From CAYSCX01 sp964429575 (lineage in GTDB: Bacteria > Desulfobacterota > Binatia > Binatales > Binataceae), in the NCBI GenBank assembly GCA_964429575.1, contig CAYSCX010000079.1, positions 1-6,797 on the forward strand: 6,797 nucleotides of DNA, read 5' to 3'. Shown one piece after another: positions 1-6,369 of this stretch (position 1 is its first letter; every line of letters begins with the position of its first letter). Position numbers and translations under genes: made by a program. Under the pieces are notes generated by a model. It did no database searches, had not been told where the DNA came from, and was given only the letters and a program-made list of their open reading frames with translations.

Positions 1-313
1 CGATGCCGATAATCCGGCCGGCACTGTCCGCGAAGATCATGTCGAGCGGTATCGGGGTGTTCTTCATCCAAAACGACACGACCCGCCGCTCCGGAAAGAC
101 GAACAACATCCCGGAGTCGGGAGCCAGCTCGTCACGATACATCAGGCCCATCGCGCGCGTCTCAGAGTTGGCCGCGATTTCGATGCAAATCACGGCGCGC
201 ACTTTACCGTCGGGCGCGACGATCGCGACCTCGGCTCCGCGCGAGCATCCGGCGGCGCTCGCGAATGCCGCTGCGAGCAATGCGCAGGAGATATGTGAAA
301 TCAGGAATCTCAC
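1..313 (-). CDS. DUF192-family secreted or lipoprotein (partial, C-terminus off the left edge)
   Basis: Reading leftward from a GTG at 313-311, 104 codons stay open to the window edge. Residues 1-22 form a signal peptide (MRFLIS, then an Ala/Leu-rich core) ending in A-A-G-C, so Cys23 could be a lipidated cysteine; the box lacks the usual Leu at -3, so ordinary secretion is also possible. The rest matches the DUF192 (COG1430) family by its hallmark order: GLMYRDEL (56-63), GMLFVFP (68-74), and FWMKNTPIPLDMIF (81-94). The biochemical role of the family is not established. The start lies 22 bases after the MFS stop with no clear ribosome-binding site, so it is probably translated as the last known gene of the MFS transcript. 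GTG was chosen because it directly precedes the signal peptide and no upstream in-frame ATG exists nearby. Family call is firm; exact start and lipidation are less so. Confidence 0.85.
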   Translation of the reverse strand, partial: MRFLISHISCALLAAAFASAAGCSRGAEVAIVAPDGKVRAVICIEIAANSETRAMGLMYRDELAPDSGMLFVFPERRVVSFWMKNTPIPLDMIFADSAGRIIGI

Positions 314-335
314 GAGCGCAAGGGGCCGGGCGCCG

Positions 336-1679
336 TCAGGTCGCTTGCGACAGGCCCAGCTGTTCTTCGGGAGAAATTTCCTCGAGTTCCCGGCCCGCGG
401 TCTCGGGGAAGAACCAGAACATGATGAACGGCGCCATCATCCAGAACACGGTGAGCATGCGAATCGCGGTCCAGTGCGAGCCGACCAGTACGTAAAGCAC
501 GCCCTCGAGGAATAGGCCAAGCGCTCCGCCGGTGGTACCGGCGATTGAGATCGCGGACCCGGCGGTGGAGCGGTATGACGTGGGAAACATCTCGGCGCTG
601 TACGCGCGGAGGATCGTCGCGGCTGCGATGTCGAAGAAAAGATGCAGAATCCACATCGGGACAACCACGAAGTTGCGGGTCGAATAGAGCGCGGCGGTTA
701 GAATCGGCGCGAGCATCGTGAACGTTGCGCGCATCCGCCGCCGCCCCCACCGATCGCTTAGGCGCCCGGCCATGATGCTGCCGAGAATGCCGAGCGCGCC
801 GCCGAAGAACACCAGCGTCGAAATGTGTGCGGGCGACCAGCCGTGCACCTCCTGCAGATACTTGGGAAAAAATAACCCCGACGCGTTTCCGCCCATCGAG
901 GCCAGGAAGACTACTGACAGCATCATGACAAGCCGGCGCGGGTAAGCATTCCAGAGCGAGCGGATCGGCTGGAGGACGCTGGCGGGCTTCAGTCCGGCGA
1001 GCCTCTCGCGCTCGAAGCGCTGGCTTTCCGGCAATGAACGGCGAAGAGGGATGACGATTACGAGCGGAACCAATGCCAGCGAGTAGAGTCCGCGCCAGCC
1101 GTAGGGGATCACGAAAATGAAGGCGAAGACGACCGCAGCGAGTCCGTAACCACTCGACATGATCGCAGCCATCAGTCCGACCGACCATCCGCGTACCGCC
1201 GCATCGACTTCTTCGGCGAGGATCACAAGCGCGATGGTCGCCTCGGCACCCGCAAATGCACGGCCGAGAAACTGGACGATGACGAATGTTTCGGCGGTCG
1301 GCGCGATGGCGGTCAGTCCGGTGAACACCGTGTAGCCGACAACCGTGTAGAGCAGCAGTCGGCGGCGGCCGAAGACGTCGGCGAGCGGCGTCAGCAGCAA
1401 CGAGAAAATGTAGCCAAGCCGAATCAACGAGAGGACGCCGCCGAGGTGCGCCTCGGCGATGCGAAGCCCTTGCTGAATCTGCTTCAAGGCGAGACTCAAC
1501 AGGGCGAGATCGTACTGATCGAAGAATCCCGCGGTGGTGGTGATGAGAAACACCCGCCACTGCCGACGGGTGAACGCGGGGGTCGAGCCGAAGAGACCGA
1601 GGTGGACGCTCCTGCGTTCGTCGTCGGGCGACGCCGGGGGCGCGTCAAGAATTGGCGCGCCGACAGGTCCGTCGGCCAT
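336..1679 (-). CDS. MFS transporter (sugar/organic-acid symporter type)
   Basis: 447 residues, 12 predicted membrane helices in two halves: about 42-62, 79-98, 108-126, 130-150, 165-188, 195-212, then a basic central loop (213-248), then 250-270, 285-304, 318-336, 338-357, 373-398, 404-424. The MFS signature loop after helix 8 is textbook (GRLSDRWGRR, 305-314); the matching loop after helix 2 is degenerate (TPLADVFGRRR, 97-107: the Gly and the Arg after Asp are replaced). PESQRFER (217-224) after helix 6 and PETAGRELEE (425-434) at the end resemble the PESPR/PETKG elements of the sugar and aromatic-acid/metabolite:H+ symporters. Substrate cannot be read from sequence. ATG start at 1679 is supported by GGAG eight bases upstream. 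It sits 43 bases after a P450, which suggests it moves a substrate or product of the P450s across the inner membrane. Confidence 0.93.
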   Translation of the reverse strand: MADGPVGAPILDAPPASPDDERRSVHLGLFGSTPAFTRRQWRVFLITTTAGFFDQYDLALLSLALKQIQQGLRIAEAHLGGVLSLIRLGYIFSLLLTPLADVFGRRRLLLYTVVGYTVFTGLTAIAPTAETFVIVQFLGRAFAGAEATIALVILAEEVDAAVRGWSVGLMAAIMSSGYGLAAVVFAFIFVIPYGWRGLYSLALVPLVIVIPLRRSLPESQRFERERLAGLKPASVLQPIRSLWNAYPRRLVMMLSVVFLASMGGNASGLFFPKYLQEVHGWSPAHISTLVFFGGALGILGSIMAGRLSDRWGRRRMRATFTMLAPILTAALYSTRNFVVVPMWILHLFFDIAAATILRAYSAEMFPTSYRSTAGSAISIAGTTGGALGLFLEGVLYVLVGSHWTAIRMLTVFWMMAPFIMFWFFPETAGRELEEISPEEQLGLSQAT

Positions 1680-1687
1680 CGTTAGAT

Positions 1688-1691
1688 CTCC
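1688..1691 (-). promoter_or_regulatory. Ribosome-binding site of the MFS gene
   Basis: GGAG on the minus strand, eight bases before the ATG at 1679. It lies in the 43-base gap after the P450 stop codon and fixes the start of the transporter. Confidence 0.7.
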
Positions 1692-1722
1692 ACGAGACGA
1701 GTTTGATGCGTGGGCGGCGAGG

Positions 1723-2934
1723 TTACTCGAGCGCCATCGGCAACGTCACGAGTCCGCGCAGGAAATACGACCCCTTGTAGGTCAGGGGCGCGTCCGGATC
1801 CTTGAGCCTAAGTTTCGGAAAACGCTCGAGCACCGATCCGATCGCGATAGATCCTTCGAGCTTCGCCAATGGAGAACCGATGCAGAAGTGGATGCCTTCG
1901 CCGAACGCGATGTGATCGTTGGGGTCGCGCGTGATGTCGAACTTGTCGGGGTCCAGGAATTGCGCGGGATCGCGGTTGGCCGCCGAGACGATGATGAAGC
2001 ACGCGGTATTCGCCGGGATTTGCGCGCCGGCCAGTTCGACGTTTTCGCGCGTGAATCGGACGGTGGACTGCACAGGGCCGTCGTAGCGCAGCATCTCCTC
2101 GATGGCCTTGGGCAGCAGGGAGGGATCGCGCCGGAGCAGCGCAAGCTGATCGGGATCGCGCATCAACGCGTTGAGTCCGTTACCGATAAGATTGGTAGTG
2201 GTTTCGTTGCCGGCGAGCAGCAGAAGCAGCACGAACGCGATGAGCTCCTCGGCCGTCATCACGTCGGTCTCCTCGTGCGCCTGCACAAGCGCGCTGATGA
2301 GGTCGGCGCCCGGCTCGCGCTTGCGCTTCTCGATCTCGGCGACGAAATACTCGCGCAGCGCGTTGCTCGCCTCGAAGAACTCGGCGGGCGGTTCGGTGCC
2401 GGGAAGGGCGTTATCGCCGGCGATGATCGCGTCCGACCATCGCTTGAAGGTTGCGTATTGCTCGGCGGGTACTCCTAGCATTTCGGCGATCACCATCACG
2501 GGCAGGACATTGGCCATGTCCGCCATCACGTCGAACTCACCGTTGCGTTCGACAGCGTCGAGCAGACCCGTGGCGATTTCACGGATGCGTGGCTCCATCT
2601 CACGGATGCGTCGCGGTGTGAAGTCGCGGCTGACGAGCTTGCGCAGCCGAGTGTGAACCGGCGGGTCGGAGAACAGCATGGTGGCGGCGCCGCGAAACGG
2701 CCCTCGCGGCTCAAACCCCGGCGGAAATTGCTGCACGCTGGAGAAGTGCGCGTGGTCGCGCAGTACCGCCTGCACGTCGCGATAGCGAGCGACCAGCACG
2801 GTCGGCGGCAGCGGCTCCATGCGCGGGAGCATCACCGGCGGACGGTCGTATAGAAACTTGTAGTAGGGGTATGGGTTCGCGCGAAAAGCCGGATCCCACT
2901 GATTGAAATAGATCTGCTCGGTTGCTTCGCTCAT
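1723..2934 (-). CDS. Cytochrome P450 (soluble bacterial type), downstream copy
   Basis: 403 residues from ATG 2934, the normal size for a soluble bacterial P450. It is a heme-thiolate monooxygenase expected to take electrons from a ferredoxin or similar partner. Landmarks in order: helix C HTRLR (H94, R98; heme propionate contacts), I-helix oxygen-activation motif AGNETT (241-246), ExxR (E280, R283) with the third triad Arg near R336 (FDITR), and the heme loop FGEGIHFCIG (344-353) with Cys351 as heme ligand. All key residues are intact. The frame is open upstream to a GTG at 3006, but the ATG at 2934 is preferred because AAGGAG lies ten bases before it and the paralogous P450 begins at the matching point. 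The resemblance is to CYP107-like bacterial families; substrate unknown. It is closely related to the P450 just upstream (about half the residues identical by eye). Confidence 0.95.
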   Translation of the reverse strand: MSEATEQIYFNQWDPAFRANPYPYYKFLYDRPPVMLPRMEPLPPTVLVARYRDVQAVLRDHAHFSSVQQFPPGFEPRGPFRGAATMLFSDPPVHTRLRKLVSRDFTPRRIREMEPRIREIATGLLDAVERNGEFDVMADMANVLPVMVIAEMLGVPAEQYATFKRWSDAIIAGDNALPGTEPPAEFFEASNALREYFVAEIEKRKREPGADLISALVQAHEETDVMTAEELIAFVLLLLLAGNETTTNLIGNGLNALMRDPDQLALLRRDPSLLPKAIEEMLRYDGPVQSTVRFTRENVELAGAQIPANTACFIIVSAANRDPAQFLDPDKFDITRDPNDHIAFGEGIHFCIGSPLAKLEGSIAIGSVLERFPKLRLKDPDAPLTYKGSYFLRGLVTLPMALE

Positions 2935-2944
2935 CGCCTCGATA

Positions 2945-2950
2945 CTCCTT
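2945..2950 (-). promoter_or_regulatory. Ribosome-binding site fixing the downstream P450 start
   Basis: AAGGAG on the minus strand, ten bases before the ATG at 2934. It is the strongest Shine-Dalgarno match among the genes here and rejects the longer reading from a GTG at 3006, which would put this site inside the coding region. Confidence 0.75.
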
Positions 2951-3087
2951 CGGTCGATCGTGACACTCGCGCGGGGCAGCTTCTCACGAATCGCGTAGTG
3001 CGCCACGATTGGCGTGAAGCAATCGCGATGCCGTGGTCAGCAGGTGAATGCCGCAGTAAATTGCTGTCACACGCCCGCATGAAGTGC

Positions 3088-3099
3088 GCTGCATGCAGC
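3088..3099. repeat. Perfect 12-base palindrome GCTGCATGCAGC
   Basis: A perfect inverted repeat without spacer, 29 bases downstream of the stop codon of the upstream P450 (minus-strand sense) and about 150 bases before the next start. The flanking bases (C on both sides) do not extend the pairing. It could be a dimeric regulator site or chance; no T-run makes it a terminator. Confidence 0.35.
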
Positions 3100-3127
3100 C
3101 CGCCAGCTTCAGTCGGAGTGCGAATTG

Positions 3128-4333
3128 CTACACCGCGATTCTCAGCTCGGTCAGCCCGCGCACGAAGAACGACCCGCGATACTGAAGCTTCACACCGGGG
3201 TTCGCGAGCCGGAAGTGCGGAAAGCGCGCCAGCACTTCGCTGAACGCCACCTGCGCCTCGAGGCGCGCCAGTGATGCGCCGAGGCAAAAGTGAATTCCCT
3301 CGCCGAATGCCAGGTGATCGTTGGGCTCCCGCGCGACGTCGAATCTGTCAGGCTCCGGAAACTGTGCGGGGTCGCGATTGCCGGCGCCGACCAGCGTAAA
3401 CATGAGCGCACCGGCTGGGACGGACGTTCCGCCAACCTCGGTGTCGCCCTTCGCAACGCGAAGCGTTGACTGGACGGGGCTGTCGTAACGCAGCATCTCT
3501 TCGATTGCACTCGGCAGAAGGTCCGGGTTGCGCGCGAGCAGTTCAAGCTGGTCGGGGTTACGAGCGAGCGCGAGCATCCCGTTTCCGATCAGATTGGTAG
3601 TGGTCTCGTTGCCCGCAATGAGGAGCAAAATGACGAAGCCCATCAACTCGCCCGCGCTGAGCGCTTCGGCCTCGTCGTGCGCGGCGACGAGCAGTGAGAT
3701 GAGGTCGTCACCGGGCGTGCGTCTGCGTCGTTCGATCTCGACGCCGAAGTAGTCGCGCAGCTCGATGAATGCGCGGCGGATATTAGGCGGCATCGGCGCG
3801 CCTGGTCCCGATCGGTTTGAGCTGTCGATGAGAGTGTTGGACCATTCTCGGAACTGCTGGTAGTTCGCCGGATCGACTCCAAGCATCTCCGCGATGATCC
3901 GTACGGGTAACGGCGCCGCGAAATCTTCCATCACCTCGAACTCGCCGCGCTCGGCAACCCGGTCCAGCAGCTCGCAAGCCATCTGGCGGATCCGCGGCTC
4001 CATCGCGCGGATCCGCGTGGGGCTGAACGCGCGGCTTACCAGGCGGCGCAGGCGGGTGTGCACGGGAGGGTCGGAACTCACCAAGGTCGGCGCGTTGCCG
4101 GTGACTTTGAGATCTTCGGGATTTGCGAACTGGCGCGGTGGAACACTTGAGAAACGTTCGTGATCGCGAAGCACTGCTACGAGGTCGCGATAGCGCGCGA
4201 CCGGTATCAGCGGGATGAACAGATTCAGGATCGGCGGAGGCCCCGAATAAAGTGCTTTGTACTGCGGGTACGGATCTGCGCGGAACGATGCGTCGAGTGG
4301 GTTGAACTGGACTGGTTCGGCTGACTCGTTCAT
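3128..4333 (-). CDS. Cytochrome P450 (soluble bacterial type), upstream copy
   Basis: 401 residues from ATG 4333. All catalytic landmarks are present: helix C HTRLR (H92, R96), I-helix AGNETT (240-245), ExxR (E279, R282), triad Arg near R335 (FDVAR), and heme loop FGEGIHFCLG (343-352) with Cys350 as ligand. The I-helix stretch and the IEEMLRYD/PVQST region are nearly identical to the other P450, while the substrate-facing stretches differ: the B-C region (about 62-85) and the F-G region (about 165-190), the latter rich in Gly, Pro and Ser here. That pattern fits a duplicated monooxygenase with altered substrate preference. An upstream in-frame GTG at 4351 exists, but GAGG eight bases before the ATG favours 4333. 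No ferredoxin, reductase or fused redox domain is nearby. Substrate unknown. Confidence 0.95.
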   Translation of the reverse strand: MNESAEPVQFNPLDASFRADPYPQYKALYSGPPPILNLFIPLIPVARYRDLVAVLRDHERFSSVPPRQFANPEDLKVTGNAPTLVSSDPPVHTRLRRLVSRAFSPTRIRAMEPRIRQMACELLDRVAERGEFEVMEDFAAPLPVRIIAEMLGVDPANYQQFREWSNTLIDSSNRSGPGAPMPPNIRRAFIELRDYFGVEIERRRRTPGDDLISLLVAAHDEAEALSAGELMGFVILLLIAGNETTTNLIGNGMLALARNPDQLELLARNPDLLPSAIEEMLRYDSPVQSTLRVAKGDTEVGGTSVPAGALMFTLVGAGNRDPAQFPEPDRFDVAREPNDHLAFGEGIHFCLGASLARLEAQVAFSEVLARFPHFRLANPGVKLQYRGSFFVRGLTELRIAV

Positions 4334-4448
4334 TGACTGTGCCTCACGCACTTCGCGCTACCGTCAGCGTATCGCCGGGTGCACCTCATGACGCAAACAG
4401 TCGGGACGGTTGTCTCTATTCTGACGGAACCGCCGATAATACCGCAAC
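4334..4448. other. 115-base gap between the DMT transporter and the upstream P450
   Basis: Non-coding. It contains an inverted pair CCGTCAG (4361-4367) and CTGACGG (4421-4427) separated by 53 bases, too far apart for a compact hairpin. On the minus strand a TATTAT sequence occurs just after the transporter stop, but with no recognisable -35 at the right distance. A weaker pair (TTGCGT, 17 bases, GATACG) matches only half of each consensus. A promoter for the P450 genes could lie here, but none is called. Confidence 0.3.
4342..4345 (-). promoter_or_regulatory. Ribosome-binding site deciding the upstream P450 start
   Basis: GAGG (within GTGAGG) on the minus strand, eight bases before the ATG at 4333. 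It favours this start over the GTG at 4351, which has no comparable site upstream. Confidence 0.5.
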
Positions 4449-5531
4449 TTACAGGTGACGATGGCGGTGGTGCAGGTCTGAAACGTGAGGATGCCTGTGG
4501 GTGACGCAGACGTGGCGGTGGGCGTGCGAATGTGGCTCCGCAATCGCACCTTCGTGCGCGTGCAGATGGTGTTCGTCGTGGACGTGGAGATGTTCATGCT
4601 CGAGCGGGGCGTGAGCGTGCTCGTGGCTGTGCCGCTCGATGAGCAGAAGCGCGATTCCCGCCCCCATGATTGCCGCGACTCCCAGGTCGGCGGCGGTCGG
4701 GAGATCGCCGGCAATTGGAAGCGCGAGCACGGCGCCCATGAACGGCGCGGCCGCGAAGTAGGCGGCCTCGCGCGCGGCGCCGAGCAACCGTAGCGCGTAC
4801 ATGTCGAGCGCAAGACTCACGCCGTAGCTTGCCGCGCCGACGAGCAAAGCGATCACAACATACATCGGCCTCGGCACTGCGGTCCCGAGCGCGAATGCGA
4901 TGGCAAGCATACACGCCGCCGCGCCCGCGCATTTGACTCGAGCAATCGCCAGCGGACTTCGAAGCGACACTTGCTGGCTCAGGTTGTTGTCGAGTGCCCA
5001 GCACAGGCATGCGGCGGCAATCGAGATGCAGCCGATGAGTTCTCCCCCGAGTTCGCCGGGGCGGTAGCCGAGCAGCGCAGCGCCGACGACCACGCATGCT
5101 CCACCCAGTGTTGCACGCAATCCCAAATGCTCACGGAACAACACGACCGCGAGGATCATGGTGAATGGCGCTTCCAGATTCAGAAGTAGCGAACCGGCGA
5201 GCGCGGAGATTCGTGCGAGCCCTTCGAGCATCAGGAGGGGTCCAGCGACGCCGCCGAGCAACGTGATCGCCACCAGCGCCGGCGCGTCCGCGCGCCGGAT
5301 GCGCGCTTCGGCGCCAAGACTCGTCGCAGAGCGCGCGAATGGTGACGCAAGCGTGAGGGCCACCGCGGCGCCGAGGTACAGCAATGCGGCAAGCAGCAGC
5401 GGCTCGGTTTCCGCGAGCAGAAGTTTCGACAAGGGTGTGCTCGCACCGAACAGCAGGGCCGCGCCGAGACCGCAGGCCGCGCCGATCCGGCTTGCATCGT
5501 GATGTTGGGAGTTCGACTGCGGGTCGGACAC
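4449..5531 (-). CDS. EamA/DMT-family transporter with a histidine-rich C-terminal tail
   Basis: About 360 residues from a GTG at 5531. Residues 15-299 form a ten-helix drug/metabolite transporter with two EamA repeats; their characteristic ends are visible at 119-154 (LEAPFTMILAVVLFREHLG, then a Gly-rich helix) and 258-297. The last 60 residues (301-360) contain 23 His and one Cys, largely as alternating H-x-H with Glu, Asp and Arg, which could chelate Ni, Co, Zn or Cu. EamA proteins with His-rich tails occur in other bacteria as I recall; the tail suggests metal export or sensing, but the substrate is not proven. The GTG gives a 13-base gap after the crotonase stop; no good ribosome-binding site is seen. 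The frame is open to 5612, but that extension overlaps the crotonase and is low-complexity Arg/Ser, so it was left out. Probably cotranscribed with the crotonase. Confidence 0.88.
   Translation of the reverse strand: MSDPQSNSQHHDASRIGAACGLGAALLFGASTPLSKLLLAETEPLLLAALLYLGAAVALTLASPFARSATSLGAEARIRRADAPALVAITLLGGVAGPLLMLEGLARISALAGSLLLNLEAPFTMILAVVLFREHLGLRATLGGACVVVGAALLGYRPGELGGELIGCISIAAACLCWALDNNLSQQVSLRSPLAIARVKCAGAAACMLAIAFALGTAVPRPMYVVIALLVGAASYGVSLALDMYALRLLGAAREAAYFAAAPFMGAVLALPIAGDLPTAADLGVAAIMGAGIALLLIERHSHEHAHAPLEHEHLHVHDEHHLHAHEGAIAEPHSHAHRHVCVTHRHPHVSDLHHRHRHL
4452..4631 (-). other. Histidine-rich tail coding segment
   Basis: Sixty codons encoding the transporter tail, 23 of them His, interspersed with Glu, Asp, Arg, Ala and Leu. 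There is no exact tandem unit; the HSHEHAHAP, HEHLHVHDEHH and HSHAHRH blocks are imperfect variants of H-x-H. A central part without His (EGAIAEP) splits the tail into two clusters, and the distal cluster carries the only Cys (residue 342) and more Arg. Confidence 0.8.
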
Positions 5532-5544
5532 GACGGCGGTGTGG

Positions 5545-6345
5545 TCAGCGGCCCTTGAACGCGGGACGGCGCTTCTCGAGGAACGCGCGGACGCCCTCGC
5601 CATAATCATCACTGTCGAAGCAACGCGCGACGAGCGCCGCGACGGCCTTCGCGTCGCGATCGGAAGGATCCTTGGGCGCCTCGCGGATGGCCGCCTTAGC
5701 GGCTGCCATGGTCAGCGGCGCGTTGGTCGCCATCTTCGACGCGTAGTCGCGCACATAAGATTCGAGCTCGCCCTGCTCCACCACCTTGTTCACGAGGCCC
5801 ATCGCGTACGCTTCGTCCGCCTCGAAGAGGCGTGCAGACAAAAGGATGTCGCGCGCATTCGCGGGACCAACGACTTGCGCAAGCGCGGTGACTCCGTCGA
5901 GCGGATAAGCGAGACCGAGCCGCGCGGCTGGAACGCCAAGACGGGTGCCGCGCGCGGCGATGCGGATGTCACACGAGAGCGCGACCTGCACACCGCCGCC
6001 GATGCACACGCCGGCAATCATGGCGATGATCGGCTTCTGACACTGGAGCATCGACGATACCGCGCGATTGGGAGCGTCGCGGTATGCGCGGGCCTGCGCG
6101 GCGTCGGAGCGCATCGCGGGAAACTCCGAGATGTCCGCGCCCGAAATAAACGCCGCGTCAGTTGCACCCCGCATGATGATGACGCGGACAGCGTCGTCGC
6201 TTTCCAGTTCCGCGACACCTTCCGCGATTCGCTGCCAGGTCCTAAGATTAAGCGCGTTGCGCACTTCGGGCCGGTTGAGCACCAGCCAGCCGAGCGGTGG
6301 TTCGTGATGCACGAGCAGCGGTTCGCGGGGGGCCTGGTCGCTCAC
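5545..6345 (-). CDS. Enoyl-CoA hydratase/isomerase (crotonase) family protein
   Basis: 266 residues, full length for a single-domain crotonase. These enzymes act on acyl-CoA thioesters, stabilising the enolate in an oxyanion hole. Visible landmarks: LNRPEVRNALN (23-33), SGADISEF (68-75, first oxyanion-hole element), AGVCIGGGVQVALSCDIRIA (111-130, with Gly116-118), and AMGLVNKVV (181-189). At the two positions of the catalytic glutamates of classic hydratase (Glu144 and Glu164 in rat numbering), this protein has Ala140 (GVPAARLG) and Asp166 (ARDILL). Classic 2-enoyl hydration is therefore uncertain; isomerase, hydrolase or another crotonase reaction is possible. The PAARLGL variant is, as I recall, common in a bacterial subgroup annotated simply as enoyl-CoA hydratase. 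Start is GTG at 6345 without a clear ribosome-binding site; the family alignment begins right after it. First gene of the minus-strand run. Confidence 0.92.
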   Translation of the reverse strand: MSDQAPREPLLVHHEPPLGWLVLNRPEVRNALNLRTWQRIAEGVAELESDDAVRVIIMRGATDAAFISGADISEFPAMRSDAAQARAYRDAPNRAVSSMLQCQKPIIAMIAGVCIGGGVQVALSCDIRIAARGTRLGVPAARLGLAYPLDGVTALAQVVGPANARDILLSARLFEADEAYAMGLVNKVVEQGELESYVRDYASKMATNAPLTMAAAKAAIREAPKDPSDRDAKAVAALVARCFDSDDYGEGVRAFLEKRRPAFKGR

Positions 6346-6369
6346 GGTTCGATGTGCTCTTCAATTGCG
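6346..6369. promoter_or_regulatory. 24-base divergent intergenic region
   Basis: The only non-coding sequence between the crotonase start (minus strand) and the GNAT start (plus strand). It is too short for two separate promoters with 5' leaders. Neither gene shows a Shine-Dalgarno match at normal distance. Promoters must overlap the neighbouring coding sequences, or the transcripts are leaderless. No consensus -35/-10 pair was identified. Confidence 0.4.

Larger units (their letters stand above)
2935..3127. other. 193-base gap between the two P450 genes
   Basis: No gene fits here. The gap holds the ribosome-binding site of the downstream P450, a perfect 12-base palindrome (3088-3099) and a short inverted repeat CGCCA-CGAT-TGGCG (3001-3014). 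No U-tract follows either element, so neither is a standard intrinsic terminator. No -35/-10 pair good enough to call was found. The gap is longer than its neighbours and could carry a promoter or operator, but that is inference. Confidence 0.4.

Noticed and set aside
3..515. Long plus-strand open frame at the left edge
   Set aside because: It spans the antisense of the DUF192 and MFS genes, its product is low-complexity Arg/Ala-rich without a domain, and the minus-strand reading gives clear family motifs.
310..1560. 416-codon minus-strand open frame overlapping the MFS gene
   Set aside because: Arg/His/Pro-rich out-of-frame product typical of GC-rich shadow frames; the MFS frame has membrane helices, signature loops and a ribosome-binding site.
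1534..2478. 314-codon plus-strand open frame antisense to the P450
   Set aside because: No recognisable domain, and it covers the antisense of the MFS start and much of an intact P450 gene.
2935..3006. N-terminal extension of the downstream P450 from a GTG at 3006
   Set aside because: It would place the AAGGAG ribosome-binding site inside the gene, and the paralogous P450 lacks such an extension.
4361..4427. CCGTCAG/CTGACGG inverted pair as a transcription terminator
   Set aside because: Arms of seven bases are separated by 53 bases and no T-run follows, so it does not fit an intrinsic terminator.
4485..4793. Plus-strand open frame antisense to the His-rich tail
   Set aside because: Its Val/Met-rich sequence is the complement of His codons (CAC/CAT read as GTG/ATG); no family resemblance.
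5532..5612. N-terminal extension of the DMT transporter into the crotonase gene
   Set aside because: Low-complexity Arg/Ser sequence overlapping the crotonase 3' end, with no ribosome-binding site before its start codons.
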